Shown: positions 33,901-41,010, counted from the stretch's first letter. The stretch is DNA of 41,478 nt from Bryobacterales bacterium (GCA_020847975.1 JADLBD010000025.1:1-41478); one strand, 5' to 3'. Translations and numbers: made by a program. The notes: generated by a model from the sequence alone, not told the origin.

Positions 33901-34414
33901 TGCCACAAGAGACCGGATCTTCACCGGTTTCAATACCCCGCTCTTGCCGGAGATCCTCATCTGCACCCAGGTGGGTCAGGAAGGGATCGATTTGCACCGC
34001 CACTGTCGCCACGTAGTTCACTACGACCTCGCATGGAATCCTGCTGTGTTGGAGCAGCGGACTGGGCGCGCCGACCGGATTGGTAGCAAGACGTTCCGCG
34101 AGCGCGCGGCGGCGTCGGATCCCAAGTCGGTCCGCCTTGAAATCGGGGTACCTTTCTTGGCCGGAACCTACGACGAGCGCATGTATGAAGAACTCCGGAT
34201 TCGCGCGCAGACATTCGAGGTGTTGACCGGTGGTGACTTTGCGGCCGACCACGCTGATTCGCCGGAAATGTTCGACGGAAAAGCGCAGGGAGAGGAACTG
34301 GGCTTGTCAGTGTTGGCGCTTCCGCTGCGAATGATCGACGACCTCAGGGTCAAGCTCCAGGTCTGGACCCCAGAGCTTCCGGTTACCAAGTTCGTCGCGA
34401 ACGGCGGGGTATGA
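30920..34414 (+). CDS. SNF2/DEAH-type helicase of the PLD operon
   Basis: A 1164-residue superfamily 2 protein starting MITRSQDFDLGRDRTRIKDP. Walker A is ADEVGMGKT (K59), the Walker B box DEAH is at 292-295 (VVDEAHNW), motif III is LLLTATPFQL (about 322-331). The second core has VLVFCFRVNTAERL near 611 and motifs V-VI VGQEGIDLHRHC to EQRTGRADRIGS near 1017-1055. The roughly 300-residue insert between cores is highly charged. The ORF is open to 30770, but the extra residues lie in the PLD gene; the ATG at 30920 overlaps its stop. No methylase or nuclease domain was found within the protein. It is probably the motor of the three-gene system. Confidence 0.9.
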   Translation: MITRSQDFDLGRDRTRIKDPRDAARQQCTVDALLDRFFSPRSLDRFEIQVLADEVGMGKTFVALAAAYSVLAHMKRGRSEPDLEGCYQRVLVLTPNNHALFRKWVREVEEFKRRCVLPEHQSSDLVFSPVQADRLEDLAVALRKPGRQPQVIVARMGLFGGNKLLDYDLKRRFTLGVLFRLWGVGFNYELRDRLLKGAPPDWPAADRLTMVTEEEDQRLPFGENDLLTILRAFRGEDWDCLESLRSACRELAQPFYRNRTDDFSAVLQKLTDVYKRAALRSILRDFPLLVVDEAHNWKNGPLAGANGFDNFAKYIAPHVRRALLLTATPFQLRPDEMLQILKVSDYIRPCSTQAASSIRCERLAKFREEVLRPVLANSEAHSRRFSQAWARIPRRVSSATISALWVSQEFAAARSRLRSLAQLEGVVTSRAVDMAKIIAAAVAGVDPDIRQFSKEALDLYSCNADLSSELGKLVIRHRRQTEHRFFSIGTEFGQNGEAVVVRSDGHILHAAPGLDIRGEAELPQFILMRCVSEMKGGKGRSSLGSDLTGCYSTLHESSEGHRVKESLKESPVGRVYLNLLFDMVNKRHDPRHPKMSVVVNEVLRHWRAGEKVLVFCFRVNTAERLRDIISEKVRNELASYKRKCLGGEAQLKTLRARLTGRDRDLVGLGLDRVLWSVAWAMGERFPLRPGEFVLNDEELTDLARISLQFGVDLTEERVDRVFLHRATEHIVAKRFLNSKGNQEDGLRLLLTEIADPGWVAEPYGLYYRGEDDERSEESSAFDERGCHTKYTGEKEASREQINAVAEALRSKRQRALTKRDLTKRQTPVLNSYAVAPSLWLGDEPIKYWQQPTGRIANTLGTVHEHLWYLTRSGGAGTTRADANAGDFDWYTRALVLQALRRALLRESVLLRLLPHRSDLHESGWGELLAQAFFANLPNQHESMAQRIGVFLEDLRASSGHIDDASSARGALYQATRLRDQQFVALVKGGGGNMIATRDRIFTGFNTPLLPEILICTQVGQEGIDLHRHCRHVVHYDLAWNPAVLEQRTGRADRIGSKTFRERAAASDPKSVRLEIGVPFLAGTYDERMYEELRIRAQTFEVLTGGDFAADHADSPEMFDGKAQGEELGLSVLALPLRMIDDLRVKLQVWTPELPVTKFVANGGV

Positions 34415-34484
34415 TGCCGGCTTCGCGTGCCGATTCACCTTCGGCTTGTGGGGTAAATGTATGGCGTTCAGGTAAAATGACATA
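34415..34484. other. short convergent gap between the two operons
   Basis: The helicase gene and the ImmA/IrrE gene converge here with 70 bases between them. No strong terminator hairpin is visible. Confidence 0.5.
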
Positions 34485-35624
34485 CTACACCTCCCCCTCG
34501 GAATTGGCCGAACAAACAGTGTGGCTTGATCCTTCGAAAACACAACGCTCCAAGTTATTGATGATGTGGGGGAGCGGAGCTGGATAGCTTCGGAATTTGA
34601 TTGCGAGCGTGAATACAGGGAAAGCCCCAGTTGGCGCACTTGGGGCAAGTCTTGAGATCGGGTGGCGGAGGTTGACTCCTCCCGCTTCGGCGCGGTTGCT
34701 TGGTTGTGAGCCCCTTCGTCTTTGATTGTTAGGTTCGGACACAAGCCAGCCGAGAGTCAACGCCTCATTTCGATTGTGGAACGTGTCCAAACGAAAGGAA
34801 CGAGTCTGGCCGTTGGCATCGAAGAGAAGTATCGAGCCGGTCCCGATCAGGCCGCCCGTCCCATGAGAGCAGATCTTGCGGATGCCGTTGAAGAGATCGG
34901 CTTCTGTTACGCCGGAAAACTGCTGCTTGAAGGAACGCGATCGGATGAAGTAGCGGAGCGGGTTTCTTTGTGAGAACGTTCGCCCGGTGCGATGCGGGTG
35001 CTCACTGATGGCCCCAACGACCACACCGGGGCTCAGATCCACGTAACGCCACAGGGTAGTCGTGATGGTGTTCTGGTAGCGGCTCTGCAGCTCGTTGATG
35101 GAGTCGAATCCCGGCGACAGGCTGGTCGCGTCGTTGATGAAGCGCTCCTTTAGAAACAGTAACTGCCCGGCGGCGTAATTCGCTTCGGTCTCGATCTGCT
35201 GGTGGCAAGCTGGCGTCAGCGTGGCTTTGTTGTCCCCCAACATTGTGCCCGAATGCCAAGGGATGAGAGCGTGGCCGATTTCGTGGGCTTCGCTCCACCG
35301 CTGCTTGAGGTCCGGCGCCTCGGAATCAATGAGAATGCAACGGCGCTCAGGCAGCAATAGGGCCTTCAACCCCAGCTTGCCGATAGCGTCTTTCAAGATG
35401 GTCGGGCGCGCAAGAACTTGCTGCCCGGCCACACTCAGCTTGAGTGCGACTTCCCGGATGGCGGCGTCGTCCGACGATGAATAGTACGCCCTATCAAGGC
35501 GAAGAAGCTCGCGGACCTCGGGCAGCTTCAGCGGCGGTTCGGGGTTGCCTAGATCAGAGAGCACCCTGCCCACGAGCTGATCAATATCAGCGGCGGCGTA
35601 CTGATCCAAAAGGAAGTTTCGCAA
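34485..35624 (-). CDS. ImmA/IrrE-family metallopeptidase, probable frameshift near its end
   Basis: A 379-residue ORF starting TTG at 35624, with an AAGGA ribosome site upstream. The zinc motif HEIGH is at residues 114-118 and the third ligand is probably E147 (ETEANYAA). The body is typical of ImmA/IrrE proteases, which cleave a partner Xre repressor on a damage or invasion signal. The last 60-70 residues are odd: the minus-strand frame shifted by one reads KTCPKCANWGFPCIHARNQ, a zinc-ribbon-like end that stops at 34555. The switch would be near 34711-34733. The gene follows the Xre gene by 11 bases and probably regulates it. Confidence 0.85.
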   Translation of the reverse strand: MRNFLLDQYAAADIDQLVGRVLSDLGNPEPPLKLPEVRELLRLDRAYYSSSDDAAIREVALKLSVAGQQVLARPTILKDAIGKLGLKALLLPERRCILIDSEAPDLKQRWSEAHEIGHALIPWHSGTMLGDNKATLTPACHQQIETEANYAAGQLLFLKERFINDATSLSPGFDSINELQSRYQNTITTTLWRYVDLSPGVVVGAISEHPHRTGRTFSQRNPLRYFIRSRSFKQQFSGVTEADLFNGIRKICSHGTGGLIGTGSILLFDANGQTRSFRLDTFHNRNEALTLGWLVSEPNNQRRRGSQPSNRAEAGGVNLRHPISRLAPSAPTGAFPVFTLAIKFRSYPAPLPHIINNLERCVFEGSSHTVCSANSEGEV

Positions 35625-35635
35625 ACGCCGTCCTT

Positions 35636-36112
35636 CTACCTCGATTCATTCAAATACTTCACGAATTCCTCAAGGGCTTGGTGCTCCTGACGGCTCAGCT
35701 TCTGGACCGACTCCGACCGCGCCGCGAACTTAACGGCCTGCTGCCCAAGCGATCGATCACGAACGATCCTGTTTCCGTAAAGCTGCAGTAAACGATCCTT
35801 GGGCAAATCCAAGGCAACCGATAGCTGATAGACCGTGCGGGGGCCTGGCACATAATTGGGATCATTCTCGATGCGCACGGCTTCGCTGACCTCAATCCGC
35901 GCCGCACTGGCCAAGTCCTCCACGGACCACCCCCTCTTTCGGCGCGACAAATGGATGAGGCGGCCAAACGCAAGCACTGCGGTGGGATCCTCGCCAGGAT
36001 CAATGCCCGCCGGGGGCAATTGATCCAGACTGAAAGAACCGGCCGCAATTTCCAGGTTGTCATCACGATCAGCGTGCTTCTCGAGCCACTCCTTGTCAAA
36101 AGTGAATTTCAT
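35636..36112 (-). CDS. Xre-family helix-turn-helix regulator
   Basis: A 158-residue protein. The HTH lies at about 47-105 (LIHLSRRKRGWSVEDLASAA, then EAVRIENDPNYVPGPRTVYQ). The N-terminal 45 residues are acidic and helical, and the tail (QEHQALEEFVKYLN) could be a dimerisation helix. It pairs with the ImmA/IrrE protease directly downstream, in the order and spacing of ImmR/ImmA-type modules of mobile elements and of Xre-COG2856 toxin-antitoxin sets. It is likely the repressor of this operon. Its targets may include the promoter before the RHH gene. Confidence 0.87.
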   Translation of the reverse strand: MKFTFDKEWLEKHADRDDNLEIAAGSFSLDQLPPAGIDPGEDPTAVLAFGRLIHLSRRKRGWSVEDLASAARIEVSEAVRIENDPNYVPGPRTVYQLSVALDLPKDRLLQLYGNRIVRDRSLGQQAVKFAARSESVQKLSRQEHQALEEFVKYLNESR

Positions 36113-36119
36113 AATGTCC

Positions 36120-36731
36120 TCACGCTAGGAAGGCTGCGGCTTGGTCAGGCGTCATCTCAAAATATCGCAGCCCTTCCTTCTTCGCATCTTTTCCGAGATC
36201 GGTCATCCCGCAGTTGGTGGCATAAAACGTCTCCGCCTGGGGCAGGGAATGAAGGCCCACTCGGCCCCGGAATTCCTCAGCCAAGCTCAACTGAATGGCG
36301 GCCCCGATAAGGACGCGCCCCACCAGTCCGTAGCGCGCCTCCCCCACCAGTCCAGGCGAATTCCAAGGAGCCGTGGCGACGAAATCAACGTACACCTGTT
36401 CCTTGCCTCGTTGCTCGGGAATTCGGCAGGGATGCCCAGCGGTTGAAACCAGCATCAGTCCTTGCATGTCGCCATCGCATTCGACACCGAACATCCGATA
36501 CAAGCCAGTCAATCCCTGAATCGCGGTGTCCTTTTTTCGCCAGTCCCAATGCCCGTGCTCGGGCCACGCGCCGGACCCCGAACTGGCACGCTGACGGCTT
36601 TCGATCAAAACGGGGCGCCAACCAGCCTCCGCCCGTTCAACTTCCTCCCGAGACACATCGTTGATCACGAATGCCTCAACCATCTGCCCGGTTCGCCGGT
36701 CCTTGAGGAAAGCTAGGCTTCGATCGCTCAC
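36120..36731 (-). CDS. GNAT-like acyltransferase fold protein
   Basis: A 203-residue protein. The C-terminal half reads as a GNAT fold: VYVDFVATAPWNSPG, GLVGRVLIGAAIQLSLAEEF, then GRVGLHSLPQAETFYATNCG, which matches the acetyl-CoA-site beta-bulge and the FYxxxGM motif of acetyltransferases. The N-terminal half (GWRPVLIESRQ ... HWDWRKKD) is specific and unrecognised. It overlaps the RHH gene as ATGA, an arrangement also seen in RHH-GNAT toxin-antitoxin pairs (TacAT/AtaRT), although this one is larger. The gene lies seven bases before the Xre gene. Confidence 0.65.
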   Translation of the reverse strand: MSDRSLAFLKDRRTGQMVEAFVINDVSREEVERAEAGWRPVLIESRQRASSGSGAWPEHGHWDWRKKDTAIQGLTGLYRMFGVECDGDMQGLMLVSTAGHPCRIPEQRGKEQVYVDFVATAPWNSPGLVGEARYGLVGRVLIGAAIQLSLAEEFRGRVGLHSLPQAETFYATNCGMTDLGKDAKKEGLRYFEMTPDQAAAFLA

Positions 36732-36943
36732 AGCACCATCAGCTCCGACTTGTTCTTCTTTTCCTTGTCCTCGAAATAGAGCGTATCGCCCTGCGCGAGG
36801 CGACTGTCCACTAGTTGGTAAAGCCGCAGCGCCTGACGAAGCACCGCCGTCTTGCTCAGGTCCTTCACCCCTGACAGCTTCTCCAGCGCCAGCATCTCAG
36901 CCTCAGTGAGATTGAGCGTCATTGTTTTCTTGTCGGTTGCCAT
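36728..36943 (-). CDS. ribbon-helix-helix-type small regulator
   Basis: A 71-residue protein. The beta-strand region KKTMTLNLTEAEMLALEKLS followed by a helix SKTAVLRQALRLYQLVDSRL is the RHH pattern of CopG/MetJ-like antitoxins and repressors. It ends in a charged tail (FEDKEKKNKSELM). The ATG at 36943 follows a GAGGAAGA ribosome site. First gene of the four-gene operon, coupled by ATGA to the GNAT-like gene. Likely autoregulatory, and perhaps an antitoxin to that neighbour. Confidence 0.8.
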   Translation of the reverse strand: MATDKKTMTLNLTEAEMLALEKLSGVKDLSKTAVLRQALRLYQLVDSRLAQGDTLYFEDKEKKNKSELMVL

Positions 36944-36963
36944 CAGTCTCTTCCTCGATTTCT

Positions 36964-36992
36964 ACTCTAGCACTGCACAAATATTTTTTCAA
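36964..36992 (-). promoter_or_regulatory. promoter of the RHH-GNAT-Xre-ImmA operon
   Basis: On the minus strand TTGAAA (36987-36992) and TAGAGT (36964-36969) are 17 bases apart. The palindrome TTTAGCTAAA (36998-37007) lies just upstream of the -35 box and may be an operator. Confidence 0.65.
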
Positions 36993-37130
36993 GTATTTTT
37001 AGCTAAACATTAGCCAACAAACATGTATACTTAGTAATAGCTGCTTTGTGAACGACGGAGCACGCAACGCCCACCGGTCGCGGCGGGCACAGTCGGCAAA
37101 CGAGCCGGAACCACAACACTTGTGCGCCAT

Positions 37131-37769
37131 ATGACAACCATGCCTACATCCTCCAAACCCTCTGACCGCACCCGCGTATTCGGGAACTTGAAAGTTCGGC
37201 TTGATCCTTGGCAACCCGAGTTCGGTCCGGAGTTCGGAGGTATGGAGGAGTCTGCTCCCGATGGACAGAAGGCTGTGGATACGACCATCGAGCGAGAATC
37301 TGGCGAATGGAATGCCATTGACCCGGTCGTTGCGCTTGGCGCAGCGCGGGAGTCGGTCTGGTTCATTGACGGCGTTCGTCGGCTGGAAGCCAGGGTGACG
37401 GCGAAATCTGGTGATCAGTATTTCTATGGCGCCTTCGGGGCATATGCGGTTGGGGCCGTCCATCTCAACGCTGACCAAGCCGGCGAGCGCTTCACCACGG
37501 GTCGCATGCTTGCGCTGTCATCTTCCGACCTTCCACCGGGGGAGATCCCTGGTGCCCGGCCTGACGTATCTGCCGGTTCGAGTCGCCGACTCAGAGCTAT
37601 GGACAAGTCGCACCAGGCGGCCGTTGCCGAGGAAAGCACGGCGCAGCGGAACCTGGAAAAGCTCACCCAGGAAGCTGCCGCTGCCAAGAACGCGCTCGCT
37701 GCCGCAGAGACTGAAGAACGTGCCGCTGCGATTCGTTTGACTCTGGTAGCAGGCTGTCTGAGCAGGTAG
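37131..37769 (+). pseudogene. NurA-like nuclease fragment with decayed coiled-coil tail
   Basis: The ORF reads ESVWFIDGVRRLEARVTAKS and AFGAYAVGAVHLN, which resembles the opening (VDGVRR, SYAVGAV) of NurA-like 5'-3' nucleases partnered with HerA. An alanine-rich coiled coil follows, then a stop at 37769. The same composition continues downstream to about 37995, but in shifting frames (LSEQVVPSLVEARARSEQAE, then DLQLALAALA in another frame), so the gene appears broken. A GTG lies at 37122; the ATG at 37131 is taken as start. No HerA gene is near. The NurA call is weak. Confidence 0.45.
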
Positions 37770-38004
37770 TGCCTAGCTTGGTTGAGGCGAGAGCACGATC
37801 GGAGCAGGCGGAAGCGGCGCGGGATGCGGCGAGCACCCGGTCTAGCCATGGTCTAGCCAGGCCCGCACAGCGCGGCTCAGGGCCGAAGGCAAACTGGAAT
37901 CGGAACGCACCCGGCATGCTGGCCTGGTACAGCAAAGAGACGCCGCGACGAGCCGGTGCGAGAGGGCGCTCGCGGATCTGCAACTGGCGCTAGCGGCTCT
38001 AGCT

Positions 38005-38026
38005 TAGCTATAGCTATAGCTATAGC
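38005..38026. repeat. short tandem repeat TAGCTA, about 3.7 copies
   Basis: Hexamer TAGCTA repeated three times plus TAGC, immediately before the HepT fragment. In the HepT frame it gives an alternating Ala-Ile run. Confidence 0.8.
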
Positions 38027-38212
38027 AAGGGTCTACCTCCTGGACATCCGGGAGGCTATCGCAAAAATTCGGCAGTACACGAAAGGCCTCACAAGAGAGG
38101 ACATGGCGGCGGACTCGAAAACTCTTGACCCCGTCGTACGCAATCTGGAGGTCATCGGGGAAGCCGTCAAGATGCTGCCCGACGAGGTTCGCCGCGCTGC
38201 GCCGAAGTAGAT
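38027..38212 (+). pseudogene. HepT (DUF86) toxin fragment
   Basis: The frame reads RVYLLDIREAIAKIRQYTKG followed by DPVVRNLEVIGEAVKMLPDE, unmistakably the N-terminal half of a HepT RNase-type toxin. The catalytic RxxxxY motif region, which lies further on in intact HepT, is missing: the frame ends in TAG at 38208-38210. No start codon or MntA antitoxin partner is present. The break coincides with the start of the TniQ-like relic, so the fusion is a recombination scar. Confidence 0.7.
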
Positions 38213-39314
38213 TTTACGGGAACTTCTATCGGCATCTGTTCCGTGTCTTACCGGGCGCCGAGTCTGCGTTTCTTCGCCAAGAGTTCGAGCGCTTCGTGGT
38301 AGCGGAATGGAAGGGCTTAATCCGTGGTAACCATCGTTACTTCTCGCCTTCGGTTCATGCGCACTCACATTCGGTGTGTGAGCATGAAGCCGAGAAGTTG
38401 GCGCGAACGAGCAGCAATCGGATCATGGATTTGGTCCGCGCAGAGCAGATCGATGGCTTGTTCGTGAAAGTCTCTACCCGGATAGAGTGCTGGGTGAAGC
38501 GAGAGTCACTGAGCCGATGGATCGCCGATCGCGACTCCGAACTGGCGCGCTATATGCTTCGCCCGGAAGTGGAGCAAGCCCTGGGCGTCAAGAACATCAC
38601 GGCCACGTCGATCGCCGAGGCTGGCGCAATCCGGTACGTGCGTGGCCCAAGCTGCGACTTTCCAGTCGGCAGTACCTACTTTCTTCGAGAGGATGTGATG
38701 CGAATCCGGGACGCTTTCGAGAGGTACGCCGCGCCGGCGTGCGACTACGTGAAGCCTGGCTCGCTCATTGCGCTCCGCCACGCGTGAAGAACTTCTTGGG
38801 GCGTGGGCCAGGACTGGCTTCGGTCATTCGCGCAGTAGTGAACGGCACGCTTGCTCCAGTCGGGCGCACACCACAGTTTCGCGGCATCATGGGTTACCTA
38901 CTTTGCCTCGACGATCTGCGCGTGTATCGACCGGTCAGCGAGCGATCCCATTGCCAGGAAACATTCTTGAACTTCCGTGAGGCGGCGCCGGTACTGAACG
39001 TCAAGAGCGTTGTCGTTCGCGCCCTCGTTCATCACGGCGTCTTTACAGTCGCCCCAGGACACAAGAACGGCTTCGCCAAGCTCATAGCCGAGTCGGAGGT
39101 GCGGGCCTTCGCTGCCCGCTCTAAAGCAGCGTCGCGCGGCGACAACCGAGCGGCCGCCGTGGCGACCACTGAGCAGAAGCAAGCGCAATCGGGCATACTG
39201 CGCGTTCCAATCCCGAAGGCTGGCCGAGGCTTCGTAACGTTCGTGCCGATTGAAACCCAATCTCGCGCGCGAACGCGCCGGTTCTGCGGAACGAACAGCA
39301 CAACCACTCGCTGA
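38213..39314 (+). pseudogene. TniQ-like transposition protein relic
   Basis: Two frames join to one protein. The first (to the stop at 38787) reads YGNFYRHLFRVLPGAESAFL, then FVVAEWKGLIRGNHRYFSPS and, later, VEQALGVKNITATSIAEAG. The second, from about 38783, continues VKNFLGRGPGLASVIRAVVN and FREAAPVLNVKSVVVRALVH. The content, with FY..LF, WKG and repeated helix-turn-helix segments, resembles the C-terminal half of TniQ/TnsD-type target-selection proteins of Tn7-like transposons. A one-base loss near 38783 separates the frames. The N-terminal half is absent. No TnsA, B or C genes are in the window. Called as a relic. Confidence 0.5.
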
Positions 39315-39366
39315 AGCTACAGCCAGCGCTAAAGTCTGTGATTCGGCCAGCGTCGCGCCAATCGCG

Positions 39367-39380
39367 AACGTATATACGTT
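39367..39380. promoter_or_regulatory. perfect palindrome, likely toxin-antitoxin operator
   Basis: AACGTATATACGTT is a 14-bp perfect palindrome, flanked by TCGC and GCGA (with one extra base), giving a nearly 22-base inverted repeat. It lies 19 bases before the TTG start of brnT and next to a possible -10 box TACAAT (39385-39390). Confidence 0.6.
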
Positions 39381-39399
39381 GCGATACAATTTAGGCTAG

Positions 39400-39681
39400 T
39401 TGGCCAGCGGAATCGAATTTGATTGGGATGACGAGAACAAGAAGCACCTCGCTGCCCACAAAGTCGCGCCCGCAGAGTTCGAACAGGTGCTGAACAACGA
39501 TCCAATGGACTTGGCCTTCAATCTGATCGGCGACGAAGAACGGTACCGCTCTGTTGGCCTTACGAATAGCGGCCGTTTGTTGTCGGTGGCGTGGACGATT
39601 CGTAACGGCAAGGTGCGTGCCATTACCGCCTTTCCGGCTAGCGTATCCGACAGGAAGGCTTTTCTGGAGAAACCCAAATGA
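39400..39681 (+). CDS. brnT: BrnT-family toxin
   Basis: A 93-residue protein: IEFDWDDENKKHLAAHKVAP followed by later strand segments SVAWTIRNGKVRAITAF and the end SDRKAFLEK is the BrnT (DUF497) RelE-like fold pattern, WDxxKxxxNxxKHxV. BrnT is a ribonuclease toxin neutralised by BrnA. The TTG at 39400 is the only start in range. Its stop overlaps the antitoxin ATG (ATGA at 39678-39681). Toxin before antitoxin is the normal brnTA order. Confidence 0.8.
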   Translation: MASGIEFDWDDENKKHLAAHKVAPAEFEQVLNNDPMDLAFNLIGDEERYRSVGLTNSGRLLSVAWTIRNGKVRAITAFPASVSDRKAFLEKPK

Positions 39682-40022
39682 AGAAGCAGTTGGAGAAAAA
39701 AACGAAGCGCGCCGTGCCGGTCTTCGCCACCGAGGCGGAAGAGGCCGCGTGGTGGTATGAGAACCGCAACCAGCATGGAAAAGAACTGCTCGTCGCCGTG
39801 AAAAGCGGCGAGGCTCAAGTGTTGACCAAGGCGAAGTTGCAGGAGCGGATAGCTGCGTCCAGGAAAGCGGCAGCTCCTGTGGTGGCGCTAAGGATTCCTG
39901 CAGCAGATTTAGCTTTGGCCCGAAAGCAGGCTGAACGCAAGGGCCTGCCTTACCAGACGTACATCAAATCTCTGCTGCACGAAACACTCACCGAGCGAGA
40001 AAAGCGAAAGGCGGGGTGGTAG
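39678..40022 (+). CDS. CopG/BrnA-type antitoxin
   Basis: A 114-residue protein. The N-terminus VPVFATEAEEAAWWYENRNQ is the toxin-binding antitoxin motif, and the C-terminus (VVALRIPAADLALARKQAER to YQTYIKSLLHETL) is the RHH DNA-binding part with the usual PYQTYI helix. It probably dimerises on the palindrome at 39367-39380 to repress the pair. The coupling by ATGA ensures coproduction with BrnT. The pair appears intact, unlike the relics on both sides. Confidence 0.8.
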   Translation: MKKQLEKKTKRAVPVFATEAEEAAWWYENRNQHGKELLVAVKSGEAQVLTKAKLQERIAASRKAAAPVVALRIPAADLALARKQAERKGLPYQTYIKSLLHETLTEREKRKAGW

Positions 40023-40124
40023 TCTGGGCGGTTCGAACGACCAGGCCTCCAGTCGCCGTACTTGCACCGCCGAATCCACCCCGCTGAACGCGAATCCGTA
40101 AACCCCACCGTGGCGCGCGCCGGA

Positions 40125-40530
40125 CCGGCCTGTCGATCCAATGGTGCCCGTTCAAGCAATACGTGGTCAGAAACGGAAGATACGTGCCCACACACATCAC
40201 CATCGGTCCCAGCACTTCATCGCGGATGTAGAAGTAGAGGTGGGTGTACATCCTGCGCTGCCGGCGGATGATGCGGTAATCCGGTTCCGGGGTGGGATAC
40301 TTGGGCATCATGGGGTGGAAGCACGGACCCTGTTCCATGCTCTGGAAGATGAAGTAGACCCCGTGCTGGTTCTTCTTCTCGAACCGCTTCAGGTAGGGCA
40401 ACACGTAGGCTTCTTTCTTCACCCCGTTCTTGGCCCGCTCCACAGGGATGTTGTGGTTGCGGGCATAGGCGCTGACCCAATTGCGAAATTCCTCGGTGCG
40501 CTTCTTCAAAGCTTGGGTGGTCTCGCGTCG
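40125..40530 (-). pseudogene. relic of a conserved protein of unknown function
   Basis: In the minus frame, KKRTEEFRNWVSAYARNHNI, then FIFQSMEQGPCFHPM, IRRQRRMYTHLYFYIRDEVL and LTTYCLNGHHWID form a well-conserved-looking core. It resembles a large hypothetical protein family with motifs FYxxDxxxGPM and CLNGHxW. The 5' side ends at an in-frame TGA near 40530, and past about 40125 the sequence loses similarity to that pattern, so both ends are missing. It is likely a remnant of a longer accessory gene. Confidence 0.5.
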
Positions 40531-40717
40531 ATAACAAGATCATCTATCGGACGACCGATGGAATCAAACCCTCAGCATGCTGCTTCTCCATGGGATTTCA
40601 AGAGTGCAACCCTTGGTTATGTTTGGGGGTACCATCCCGCGGTTGATCCGCTGGTAGGTCTGCCGGAACCGTTGGTGAGGAGGTCTCGACCGGGCGCTGC
40701 TCTGCGCCAAAGTCGGA

Positions 40718-40766
40718 GGACACCTCAGCGGCCTCATTGGCCGGTTTTGGGTGTCCCCCGAGGTGT
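40718..40766. repeat. nested, mutually exclusive inverted repeats
   Basis: GGACACC (40718-40724) can pair with GGTGTCC (40750-40756), or ACACCTC (40720-40726) with GAGGTGT (40760-40766). GGCC pairs sit inside the loop. The two stems exclude each other. Confidence 0.55.
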
Positions 40767-40801
40767 GCGGGGGGGAGCGATGGTCGCTCATCCTACAACT
40801 T

Positions 40802-40830
40802 GCCTAAGCGGCCTTAGGCTCAAGCGCTTG
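40802..40830. repeat. hairpin and palindrome pair
   Basis: GCCTAAG (40802-40808) pairs with CTTAGGC (40813-40819) around CGGC, and a palindrome CAAGCGCTTG (40821-40830) follows immediately. No gene is seen in 40531-41010 apart from these structures. Confidence 0.55.
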
Positions 40831-41010
40831 CATGTTCGTCACCCGCGCTCGTACTCGAAAAATCGCCCGGCCGCGCATTGTGGCCTTTTCATCCACGCCA
40901 CTGCGCGCCCCGAAGGGAGCGCGGAACTTGATTCACAACCCATTGCATTTTCATAAACCCCACCCCATCAACCACTTCCATAATCCCAAACCCCGCCACC
41001 CGCCAACCCC

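Noticed and set aside
27505..34414. DISARM system
   Set aside because: A PLD protein and a helicase are present, but the DrmA and DrmB (DUF1998) genes and a methylase are absent, and the PLD here is 704 residues with two HKD motifs, unlike the short DrmC.
30920..34414. Type III restriction enzyme or Mokosh-type protein
   Set aside because: No methylase gene lies nearby, no C-terminal nuclease motif was seen, and the helicase is a separate polypeptide from the PLD protein. A match with a known system was not claimed.
39988..40509. full-length gene for the 173-codon minus ORF
   Set aside because: The last 45 or so residues run over the antitoxin end and lose the conserved pattern; both ends of the recognised core are missing.
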